Shown here: one piece after another, positions 1 through 5,914 of the stretch
Position numbering within the stretch: the first letter of the stretch is position 1
Layout of the letters: the number at the start of each line of letters is the position of its first letter
Source of the DNA: JAVVRI01 sp036654795
GTDB taxonomy: Bacteria; Bacteroidota; Bacteroidia; Bacteroidales; Tannerellaceae
Reading direction: 5' to 3'
DNA: 16,398 nucleotides
Assembly (NCBI GenBank): GCA_036654795.1
Contig: JAVVRI010000065.1
Location: forward strand, 1-16,398
The notes under the pieces: generated by a model
What the model saw: the letters and a program-made list of their open reading frames with translations, nothing else
Databases searched by the model: none
What the model was told of the DNA's origin: nothing
Made by a program: the position numbers and the translations under genes

Positions 1-61
1 GCACAGCCGCAATGGCCAAAGGATTTTAAGTCCTTCGTGTCTACCATTCCACCATTCGAGC
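1..61 (-). tRNA. tRNA-Leu (UAA), 3' part cut off by window edge
   Basis: On the minus strand the sequence folds as the 5' part of a leucine tRNA. The acceptor strand GCTCGAA is followed by T-G, a D-arm beginning GTGG, and an anticodon loop CTTAAAA that gives anticodon UAA. The long variable arm has started when the window ends, so the T-arm and 3' end are missing. It lies 20 bases downstream of tRNA-Gly and is probably cotranscribed with it from the promoter at 175-205. No CCA can be judged because the 3' end is absent. Confidence 0.9.
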
Positions 62-81
62 ATCCCTTCTCTTAAGAGATG

Positions 82-154
82 AGCGAAAGACGGGACTCGA
101 ACCCGCGACCCTAACCTTGGCAAGGTTATGCTCTACCAACTGAGCTACTTTCGC
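82..154 (-). tRNA. tRNA-Gly (GCC)
   Basis: The minus strand gives a complete 73-base cloverleaf: acceptor GCGAAAG paired with CTTTCGC, a D-arm GCTC/GAGC, an anticodon loop with GCC between CCTT and AAGG, and a T-arm with GGTTCGAA. The discriminator base is U, as is usual for bacterial tRNA-Gly. CCA is not encoded. It is the first gene of a two-tRNA unit with tRNA-Leu and has a strong promoter about 20 bases upstream. Confidence 0.96.
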
Positions 155-174
155 ATTATCTTCGTTTGCGTGTG

Positions 175-205
175 CAAAGGTAAATAAAAGTTTCGTTTCT
201 GCAAA
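175..205 (-). promoter_or_regulatory. Bacteroidetes-type promoter for the tRNA-Gly/tRNA-Leu unit
   Basis: Read on the minus strand, TTTG (202-205) is followed after exactly 19 bases by TACCTTTG (175-182). This matches the Bacteroidetes primary sigma factor pattern TTTG (-33) and TAnnTTTG (-7). The expected start of transcription is near 168, about 14 bases before the mature tRNA-Gly. The tRNA-Val at the right edge has the same box spacing. Confidence 0.8.
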
Positions 206-221
206 CCTTTGACTGAAAAAA

Positions 222-686
222 TCAGTTCCTGACGTATATTTTGTTGCCAATCGTGTTGACGTTGTACCTCAGAAGGCCGAATTTTGCTGGTCCGGACTGC
301 GGATTACCCAGTCCGTTGAGCAGGTCGAACTTGCTTCCGCACTTGGGGCAAACGGCATTAATCCCTGCTCCGTCCACTTCTACAATCGTGGTGCTGCTGG
401 CTTCGTTTGGACAGGCTGCGTCGAAAGCGTAGAAGGAGGAGCCTCCTATGTTGTTAATCCCGTGATAGACCAATACACCGCCGAAGCCGGTTTTCTCGCC
501 TGATTGATTGATGTTCTTGGGCGTATATAATTTGTAGGCTTGTATGTTGTAGAGGGCTTTGTCCTCGAAACTCAGATCCAACTCCAGATAGACGGGGCGG
601 TAGGGGATGCTGGTTTCGTTGACCGTGTCGCAAGCCACCATCCAAAGAATCAGCAGGCAGAGGGAGAAACGTCTTATATAAATCAT
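222..686 (-). CDS. Lipoprotein with a Rieske-like domain lacking the histidine ligands
   Basis: This is a 154-residue protein. The N-terminus is a lipoprotein signal: basic IRR, a hydrophobic stretch, then MVAC with Cys19 as the likely lipidated residue. Residues 67-152 resemble a small Rieske [2Fe-2S] domain, with the end pattern FDLLNG...NPQSGPA...L..Y.V typical of ring-hydroxylase ferredoxins. A true Rieske centre uses C-x-H and C-x-x-H. Here the first site is C92-P-N94 and the second is C113-P-K-C116, so both histidines are gone and a third cysteine is present. It therefore cannot be a standard Rieske cluster; it could bind another metal or only keep the fold. It follows argH by 19 bases and is probably the last gene of the pyrE unit. 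Its substrate and partner are unknown. The fold assignment is an inference from motifs. Confidence 0.75.
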   Translation of the reverse strand: MIYIRRFSLCLLILWMVACDTVNETSIPYRPVYLELDLSFEDKALYNIQAYKLYTPKNINQSGEKTGFGGVLVYHGINNIGGSSFYAFDAACPNEASSTTIVEVDGAGINAVCPKCGSKFDLLNGLGNPQSGPAKFGLLRYNVNTIGNKIYVRN

Positions 687-705
687 GTAAATGGCTATTA
701 CTTTT

Positions 706-2049
706 TTATTTTACGGCAAGCAGTTGCTTTTCTGCCATATTCATGTTCGAGAATGAGAATCCGTCTATCACTTTTTGCATGAGGGCGGATTTGTTGTCGT
801 TGCATAGGTTTCCGATGCTTCCCTCATGCGTATGGTGCACTGCTTTGTTTGGTGTAAATTGACCGGCTTCGATGTTGAGGCCAACTTGTTTGTAGGCATC
901 GCGGAAAGGCACGCCTTCCAATACGAGGCGGTTTACCTCTTCAACGCTGAAGAGTAGGGCGTATTTGTCGTCGTCCAGTATCTGCTTATTCACTTTCACT
1001 TCGCGCATCATGTGGGTAACCATCCTGAGACAATCCTTTAGTTCGCTAAAGGCGGGGAGGAATACCTCCTTGATGATTTGCAAGTCGCGGAAATAGCCGG
1101 AGGGCAGGTTGTTGCTGATCATCATGATCTGTTGGGGGAGCGCCTGTATTTTGTTGCATTTTGCACGGGTCAGTTCGAACACGTCGGGGTTCTTCTTGTG
1201 CGGCATGATGCTGGAGCCGGTGGTAAACTGATCCGGCAGCTTGATGAAGCCAAAGTTCTGGCTGTTGAACATGCAGGCATCGAAGGCCATTTTCGAAATG
1301 GTGGCTGCTAGCCCAGCCATGGCAAAGGCAACGGTACGTTCCATCTTTCCACGTCCCATTTGGGCGTAGACTACATTGTAGTTCATCGAATCGAATCCCA
1401 GCAGGTCGGTCGTCATTTGGCGGTTGAGCGGGAAGGAGGAGCCGTAACCGGCAGCTGAACCTAACGGATTGCGGTTGCATACCTTATAGGCAGCTTGCAT
1501 AAGCAGCAGATCGTCCGTTAGACTCTCGGCATAGGCGCCAAACCACAGTCCGAAGGAAGATGGCATGGCTATTTGCAGATGGGTATATCCCGGCAGTAAT
1601 ACTTCTTTGTAGCGGTTGCTTTGCTCTATCAGTACGTCGAACAGGTCTGAAGTGAGCTGCACTAGTTCCTGTATCTCGGCACGGGTGAAAAGCTTGAGGT
1701 CGAGTAGTACCTGATCGTTTCGCGAACGGCCGCTGTGTATCTTTTTCCCAATGTCGCCCAGGCGACGGGTGAGCATCAGTTCCACTTGTGAATGTACATC
1801 CTCTACTCCCTCTTCAATAATGAACTTTCCGCTATCCGCTATCCGATAGATGTCGCGGAGTTCGGTCAGTAAGAGGGTTAGTTCTTCTTTTGCAAGCAGT
1901 CCGATGCTTTCAAGCATTGTGATGTGTGCCATCGAACCAAGTACATCGTATGAGGCAAGGTAGATGTCCATTTCCCGGTCTCTACCAACGGTGAAGGTAT
2001 CCACTTCGTGGTCTACCTGCACATTCTTTTCCCAAAGTTTCTGAGCCAT
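706..2049 (-). CDS. argH: Argininosuccinate lyase
   Basis: This enzyme cleaves argininosuccinate to arginine and fumarate, the last step of arginine biosynthesis, in the cytoplasm as a homotetramer. The 447 residues match the family's usual length of about 450. The fumarase/aspartase superfamily signature GSSIMPHKKNPD is at residues 278-289, with its serine pair 279-280 on the catalytic loop. The YTHLQ motif with the catalytic His156 and the SGRSRND block (106-112) are also present. PHK rather than the more common PQK is seen inside the signature. The start gives MAQKLWEK, as in other Bacteroidetes ArgH proteins. It lies 16 bases after the SRPBCC gene and is probably cotranscribed with it and pyrE. 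No separate promoter is seen in the short gap. Confidence 0.97.
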   Translation of the reverse strand: MAQKLWEKNVQVDHEVDTFTVGRDREMDIYLASYDVLGSMAHITMLESIGLLAKEELTLLLTELRDIYRIADSGKFIIEEGVEDVHSQVELMLTRRLGDIGKKIHSGRSRNDQVLLDLKLFTRAEIQELVQLTSDLFDVLIEQSNRYKEVLLPGYTHLQIAMPSSFGLWFGAYAESLTDDLLLMQAAYKVCNRNPLGSAAGYGSSFPLNRQMTTDLLGFDSMNYNVVYAQMGRGKMERTVAFAMAGLAATISKMAFDACMFNSQNFGFIKLPDQFTTGSSIMPHKKNPDVFELTRAKCNKIQALPQQIMMISNNLPSGYFRDLQIIKEVFLPAFSELKDCLRMVTHMMREVKVNKQILDDDKYALLFSVEEVNRLVLEGVPFRDAYKQVGLNIEAGQFTPNKAVHHTHEGSIGNLCNDNKSALMQKVIDGFSFSNMNMAEKQLLAVK

Positions 2050-2065
2050 TCGTGTGTGAAAGGTG

Positions 2066-2476
2066 TTAATAAGGCAGAGATGCTATTACTGTCGATATTT
2101 TATCGACTGCATCCTGCAAGGGTTTGGATACCATCGGCTTGATGAACGGATTCAGGTCAGCACGGATGGTCATTTTTAACCGTGTGTCGTTCTCTTCCAT
2201 CTGTTTAAGCTGTATCCAGAGGAAAAGGGGCACGGGTGAATTGGTAGTGGCGAACTTGATTGTTTTATTAGGTTCGCGTTCTACGATCTGAAAGGTTATC
2301 TTACCGACCGGTGCGACAGTGAAACTACAAGAGTCGCTGTCGAATTCGAAATCGGTTATCTTATCTTGTGGGATACGGTCTTTGATCCGTTCCAGATTGG
2401 ACAGATCAGAAAGCATGGCGTATACACAGTCTTCATTATGCGGAATTACTTTAACCTCGCTTACAAATTCAGTCAT
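2066..2476 (-). CDS. SRPBCC (START-like) family protein
   Basis: This is a 136-residue protein without signal peptide or membrane segment. The pattern resembles the small SRPBCC/polyketide-cyclase-like fold: an N-terminal strand (EFVSEVKVIP), a helix with VYAMLSDLSNLERI, then alternating strands (FTVAPVGKITFQIVEREPNKTIKFAT; KMTIRADLN) and a long C-terminal helix with LQDAVDKI. Such proteins form a hydrophobic pocket, and many have no known ligand. It sits between pyrE (18 bases upstream) and argH (16 bases downstream), in the same direction, so it is very likely translated from the same mRNA. That context suggests a link to carbamoyl-phosphate-derived metabolism, but nothing in the sequence shows this. 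The fold call is fairly secure; the function is unknown. Confidence 0.8.
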   Translation of the reverse strand: MTEFVSEVKVIPHNEDCVYAMLSDLSNLERIKDRIPQDKITDFEFDSDSCSFTVAPVGKITFQIVEREPNKTIKFATTNSPVPLFLWIQLKQMEENDTRLKMTIRADLNPFIKPMVSKPLQDAVDKISTVIASLPY

Positions 2477-2494
2477 TCGTCTTTCAGAATTAGT

Positions 2495-3133
2495 TTATAC
2501 TTCGGGATTCCAATTGCCCGGATCTTTGCGCCATTCCTGAAGGGTCGCTATTTCCGATTCGTCTATGTAGTCCGTGCGTACGGCTTCTTCTATAACAGCG
2601 TCGTAATTGCTTAATGTGGTCAGGGTTACTTTTGCATCCTTAAACTGCTGTGTTGCTACGGGGAAACCGTGTGTGAAGATGGCTACCATTCCTACCACAT
2701 CGCAACCGAAGTTACGTACGGCTTGTACTGCCTTCAGACTGCTGCCGCCGGTCGATACGAGGTCTTCAATGATGACTACTTTTGAACCTGGTTTCAGTTC
2801 GCCTTCAATCAGGTTTTCCAATCCATGGTCTTTCGGAGTTGCGCGTATGTACACAAAGGGCAGTCCCAACAAGTCGGCTACTAATGCTCCTTGAGCGATT
2901 GCGCCGGTGGCAACACCAGCAATGGCATCTGCGTTCTCGTATTTTTCACTAATCACGCGAGCCAGTTCTAATTTGATAAAACTACGAACAGCCGGATAAG
3001 AGAGTGTCTTTCTGTTATCACAGTAGATGGGAGACTTCCATCCGGAAGCCCAAGTGAACGGATTGGCCGGTTGTAACTTGACGGCTTTAATCTTTAATAA
3101 TTTCTCTGCTACTAATCTTTCCAGTGTCTTCAT
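2495..3133 (-). CDS. pyrE: Orotate phosphoribosyltransferase
   Basis: PyrE joins orotate with PRPP to give orotidine 5'-phosphate and pyrophosphate, the fifth step of UMP synthesis, and works as a cytoplasmic dimer. The 212 residues match the family. The PRPP-binding motif VVIIEDLVSTGGSS is at 119-132, with the two acidic residues E123 and D124. The flexible catalytic loop RATPKDHG (97-104), with K101 and H103, is present. The N-terminal part has the expected FTWASGWKSPIYCDNR region that binds orotate. The start codon is preceded by a promoter -7 box about 30 bases upstream. It is the first gene of a probable operon with the SRPBCC protein, argH and the lipoprotein gene. Confidence 0.97.
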   Translation of the reverse strand: MKTLERLVAEKLLKIKAVKLQPANPFTWASGWKSPIYCDNRKTLSYPAVRSFIKLELARVISEKYENADAIAGVATGAIAQGALVADLLGLPFVYIRATPKDHGLENLIEGELKPGSKVVIIEDLVSTGGSSLKAVQAVRNFGCDVVGMVAIFTHGFPVATQQFKDAKVTLTTLSNYDAVIEEAVRTDYIDESEIATLQEWRKDPGNWNPEV

Positions 3134-3161
3134 ATCAATACTACTATTTAAATATCGTTTG

Positions 3162-3169
3162 CAAAAGTA
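3162..3169 (-). promoter_or_regulatory. -7 box of the pyrE operon promoter
   Basis: On the minus strand the sequence is TACTTTTG, which fits TAnnTTTG. It predicts a start of transcription near 3155 and a leader of about 20 bases before the pyrE ATG at 3133. I find no TTTG at the expected -33 distance, so only the -7 box supports the call. Confidence 0.55.
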
Positions 3170-3547
3170 ATTAAACCGAACGATATAACCTTGCGATTAC
3201 GGATAAAAATATCAATTCCTAAAAGAAAGGCTTTTGTGCGTGGAGAGCTATTTCAATTTGTCAAAATGATAATTCATCTTCTTGAGAATCGCTTATTTCG
3301 GATGGTGGGGGATGCTACTGGCTTTTGTGGCGGTTCTGAGGGACTTTGTATTTGACTAAAAGCTTTAATTATTGCATATTTGATGACGTTTATTTAGGCT
3401 GTCGATTATTTATAGTTTGTTTGGAGCGCTGCTACGCTCATTATACTATATATTTGTAATGCGAAAAGTGATGTCTATTTGGCCTAATCTAGCGAATGAA
3501 AACTGCTTTTTAGCATGTTCTTTGATTGCGAAATTAGCATAATGAGG

Positions 3548-3634
3548 TAGTTTTGTACTCTATTTAACGAAAAAAGCATGCTTCCTTTTTTCAAAAAGCT
3601 CGTTACCTTTTTGAAAAAACATAACGAGCTTTTT
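3548..3634 (+). ncRNA. Possible small RNA (orphan promoter plus hairpin)
   Basis: TAGTTTTG (3548-3555) matches the Bacteroidetes -7 box, and TTTG (3521-3524) lies upstream with a 23-base spacer, longer than the 19 bases seen at the tRNA promoters here. No gene follows in that direction. A transcript from about 3562 would run into a perfect 13-bp stem (3593-3605 with 3622-3634) whose 3' arm ends in five T, giving an RNA of about 75 bases. This is an inference from motifs only. Readthrough to the second hairpin near 3787 would give about 230 bases. Confidence 0.25.
3593..3634. terminator. Perfect 13-bp inverted repeat, terminator-like
   Basis: AAAAAGCTCGTTA (3593-3605) pairs perfectly with 3622-3634 across a 16-base loop. 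The arms begin with five A and end with five T, so on either strand the stem is followed by a T run within the stem. The strand 3618-3625 (AACATAAC) can instead pair with GTTATGTT at 3646-3653. That would break the inner part of the larger stem, so the two folds exclude each other. Confidence 0.4.
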
Positions 3635-3703
3635 CCAATTACATAGTTATGTTCCCGAAAAAGGCACGTTATCGGCTTGAAACGTTAATAAATCCTTTTC
3701 GTT

Positions 3704-3735
3704 TTTTGCTAGAATCGTTCTTTTGCTAGATTCGT
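3704..3735. repeat. Short tandem repeat, two copies of 15 bases
   Basis: TTTTGCTAGAATCGT (3704-3718) and TTTTGCTAGATTCGT (3721-3735) differ at one base and have a 17-base period. The role is unknown. It could be a pair of protein-binding sites or a chance duplication. Confidence 0.6.
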
Positions 3736-3744
3736 ATGTTTTTA

Positions 3745-3787
3745 AAAAGCCTAATAATAGATCAATTTGATCTGTCGTTAGGCTTTT
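3745..3787 (-). terminator. Two-part hairpin, probable terminator of porQ
   Basis: A 10-bp stem (AAAAGCCTAA at 3745-3754 with 3778-3787) encloses a second 6-bp stem (AGATCA at 3759-3764 with TGATCT at 3768-3773). Read on the minus strand it lies about 65 bases after the porQ stop and is followed by a T-rich segment, which fits a terminator for that gene. On the plus strand it also ends in TTTT. Confidence 0.5.
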
Positions 3788-3851
3788 ATTCTATCGTTTT
3801 GTCAATATTGTTCGTCTTGTTATTCTCAACAGATAGCAATCGGGGGGGCTG

Positions 3852-4856
3852 TTAGGGCTTGAAGTCGGAGATTGTGGTGGATACGCTGATCATTAACGAC
3901 ATGGCGGATGGATGATATTTAGCGACGGAGGCACCAATATCGAACATTTTTATCTTTACGCCTGCTCCGGCCGAGAAACCAGCCAGACCGCTACCGCCTG
4001 TTTTTAGTTTCATATCCATGCTCGTTTTGGGGTTATAGCCTACGCCTATCCAGAAGTTTTCGTTGGGGATATAGTCTATGCCAATCACGAAATGCTTCGC
4101 CAATGCCTGAAAAAAGTTGTCGCCTTTATAGGTATCCTTGTTGGCGTCGTCTACGTAATCGAACTTCCATTTGTTCAGATACATGGCGGTTAGGGAGAAG
4201 CGGATCGGCGCGTGCGTCATTTTTTTTGTTACTCCCAATTGGATGTCCCATGGCATTTTTGAACGCTGCTCATTGTATGCTTTGAGTTGAGCCCCGACGT
4301 TTTTCAGTGTGAAGCCTGCCGAGAAACCCTTTTCTGAATCGTAATAGCTCAGCCCCACGTCTACCCCAAGGGCGATGGAGGTGTAGCTTTCTAAAGAGGA
4401 ATAGAGAAACTTTAGGCTGGCGCCGCCTCGCCATCTTTCTGATAAATCATAGGAAAAGAAACCGTTTATGCCAATATCTTTAGCCGAGAAGTCGCCGAGG
4501 GTGGTGTTCTCGCTTGTTGTCTCGCGAAAGTTGCCGTAACTGATGAACGTAGCGCCAACGCCCCAAGCAAAGTGCTCGCGCAGAGCTTTTGTGAAGAGGG
4601 CACTTCCTACATTAATATCTGATATGTAATTCATGTAGTTCAGATTTACCATCCCGTCCATCTCGCCACCCAGTAGTGCCGGATTGTGAAATACAAGCGA
4701 AGGGTCGCGCTCCACCAGCGCCACCGTATGCCCCCCTAACGCGTTTGCGCGTGCTGAGGAGGGGTAACGCAAGAAAGAGAACACTTCCTCTCCGCTTTGA
4801 GCCGCTGCAAACAGGGTGAAAAAGGAGAAGAACAGTATAAATAGATTATTTCTCAT
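3852..4856 (-). CDS. porQ: Type IX secretion-linked outer-membrane protein PorQ
   Basis: This is a 334-residue beta-barrel protein with a signal peptide (hydrophobic stretch followed by FAAAQS, cleavage near residue 19). The mature start has the PorQ/PorV hallmark: FSFLRYPSSARANALGG, then RDPSLVFHNPALL. The rest is alternating amphipathic strands with FadL-like spacing (GVGATFISYGNF, GASLKFLYSS, FSAGFTLKNVG, IGIDYIPNENFWIGVGYN) and ends on a strand. In Porphyromonas and Flavobacterium, PorQ is needed for secretion or surface attachment by the type IX system; some Bacteroidales carry it without the full system. It stands alone here, with no secretion partner nearby, so its activity cannot be judged. 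The neighbour tonB is divergent. It has its own -7 box at 4880-4887. The family assignment is strong; the exact role in this organism is inferred. Confidence 0.85.
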   Translation of the reverse strand: MRNNLFILFFSFFTLFAAAQSGEEVFSFLRYPSSARANALGGHTVALVERDPSLVFHNPALLGGEMDGMVNLNYMNYISDINVGSALFTKALREHFAWGVGATFISYGNFRETTSENTTLGDFSAKDIGINGFFSYDLSERWRGGASLKFLYSSLESYTSIALGVDVGLSYYDSEKGFSAGFTLKNVGAQLKAYNEQRSKMPWDIQLGVTKKMTHAPIRFSLTAMYLNKWKFDYVDDANKDTYKGDNFFQALAKHFVIGIDYIPNENFWIGVGYNPKTSMDMKLKTGGSGLAGFSAGAGVKIKMFDIGASVAKYHPSAMSLMISVSTTISDFKP

Positions 4857-4879
4857 ATATTTTTAAAACAAAAATCGTC

Positions 4880-4887
4880 CAAAGATA
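4880..4887 (-). promoter_or_regulatory. -7 box of the porQ promoter
   Basis: The minus strand reads TATCTTTG, an exact TAnnTTTG match, 24 bases before the porQ ATG at 4856. No good -33 TTTG is seen. Confidence 0.55.
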
Positions 4888-5069
4888 CATTAATTCAGAA
4901 AAATGTTTTTACTTTACACCCGCAAAATCGGAGTAATACAGATCTCCTTTACAAAACGGAGAAAACTGCGAAAAGGTATATAGGAGCTGCTTTTTTTTGT
5001 CTTCGGACTAAAAAAGGTAAAAAAGCAGAACTATTTCCTTTTTTGTAGACTGAAGTATAAAATAATTTG

Positions 5070-5077
5070 TATTTTTG
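5070..5077 (+). promoter_or_regulatory. -7 box of the tonB promoter
   Basis: TATTTTTG fits TAnnTTTG. Transcription would start near 5084, which puts the in-frame ATG-like codon at 5075 outside the message and supports the ATG at 5114 as the tonB start. A TTTG at 5042-5045 is 24 bases upstream, farther than usual. Confidence 0.6.
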
Positions 5078-5113
5078 CCGTATTGGAAAACACACATAAA
5101 ACAGTATAAATGT

Positions 5114-5803
5114 ATGGAAGTTAAAAAATCGCCGAAAGCGGACTTGGAAAGAGGCAAGACAATGTCTATCCTTATGGGGATGGTAGTGGGCTTAGCTGTT
5201 ATGTTCGTAGGGTTCGAATGGGGTACACGCGACTTGGAAATGAGCAAGGTCGAAGGTGTTGCCGACGTTATTGCAGAGGAGGAAATCGAAATTACAAGGC
5301 CGGAAAATATTCCGCCGCCACCACCACCACCACCAGCACCAGCTGCTGCAGAAGTATTGAATGTTGTTGATGATAATGTGGATTTGAAGCAACAAGACAT
5401 CATAACCTCTGAAGATAACCAGAAGGTGGCACAGGCTCAAACCTACGTGGCTCCCGCAGTGGTTGAAGAAGAAGAAGAATCTGCTCAGCAGATCTTTACG
5501 GTTGTAGAAGAGATGCCTCAGTTCCCCGGTGGAGACGCCGCTTTGTTGCAGTTTATCGGAAAATCAATCAAGTATCCGGTTATTGCGCAGGAAAATGGTA
5601 TTCAAGGACGTGTTATTTGTGCTTTCGTTGTAAATAGAGACGGTAAGATCGTAGACGGAGAAGTTCTTCGTGGTGTTGACCCCTCGTTGGATAAAGAAGC
5701 ACTTCGCGTAATCGGCACCATGCCTACTTGGAAACCCGGTAAGCAAAGAGGTAAACCTGTTCGTGTAAAGTACACAGTGCCTATCACATTCAGATTGCAA
5801 TAG
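5114..5803 (+). CDS. tonB: Energy transducer TonB
   Basis: TonB carries energy from the ExbB-ExbD motor in the inner membrane to TonB-dependent receptors in the outer membrane. With the start at 5114 the protein is 229 residues: a short cytoplasmic N-terminus (MEVKKSPKADLERGK, typical of Bacteroidetes), one membrane helix at about 17-37, a short proline run at 67-76, an acidic linker with many E and Q (80-128), and the TonB C-terminal domain (135-229). That domain has FPGG, the YP pair at 154-155, GRVICAFVVNRDG and the final VKYTVPITF strand. An earlier in-frame ATG at 5075 falls in the promoter and is rejected. A strong terminator follows at 5832. The exbB-exbD operon lies 2 kb downstream on the same strand and is the likely partner. 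Confidence 0.93.
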   Translation: MEVKKSPKADLERGKTMSILMGMVVGLAVMFVGFEWGTRDLEMSKVEGVADVIAEEEIEITRPENIPPPPPPPPAPAAAEVLNVVDDNVDLKQQDIITSEDNQKVAQAQTYVAPAVVEEEEESAQQIFTVVEEMPQFPGGDAALLQFIGKSIKYPVIAQENGIQGRVICAFVVNRDGKIVDGEVLRGVDPSLDKEALRVIGTMPTWKPGKQRGKPVRVKYTVPITFRLQ

Positions 5804-5831
5804 GATTACTTTCGAAAAAGAATAAACCAAG

Positions 5832-5862
5832 AAGGGCTGCTGAAATAGGCAGCCCTTTTTGT
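5832..5862 (+). terminator. Rho-independent terminator of tonB
   Basis: AAGGGCTGC (5832-5840) pairs with GCAGCCCTT (5849-5857) across an 8-base loop, and the stem runs into TTTTT. It starts 28 bases after the tonB stop, so tonB is probably a single-gene transcript with some readthrough possible to the next gene. Confidence 0.85.
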
Positions 5863-5914
5863 TCCTTACATTTATATTAGGTAATACCAACAGTATAGAA
5901 TAAACAGAAAAGAT

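Larger units (their letters stand above)
3170..3851. other. Long AT-rich intergenic stretch with hairpins and orphan promoter-like motifs
   Basis: No open frame of protein-like composition is visible on either strand. The stretch contains a plus-strand TATATTTG at 3449-3456 and TAGTTTTG at 3548-3555, a 13-bp perfect stem at 3593-3634, a 17-base-period tandem repeat at 3704-3735 and a two-part hairpin at 3745-3787. There is a run of seven G just outside the porQ stop (3842-3848). I cannot assign a function. It may hold a small RNA, or it may be a decayed remnant of an older gene. Confidence 0.6.

Noticed and set aside
205..226. ACTGA-AAAAA-TCAGT hairpin just after the Rieske-like gene as a terminator.
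   Set aside because: The stem is only 5 bp and no T run follows it on the minus strand, so it is too weak to call.
5075..5113. Longer N-terminus for TonB starting at 5075.
   Set aside because: It overlaps the TATTTTTG -7 box and lies before the predicted start of transcription. MEVKKSPKADLE at 5114 is the typical Bacteroidetes TonB start.
5008..5403. Minus-strand frame with runs of G, A and S overlapping tonB.
   Set aside because: The glycine run comes from the proline codons of tonB read backwards; tonB has clear domain motifs and a promoter.
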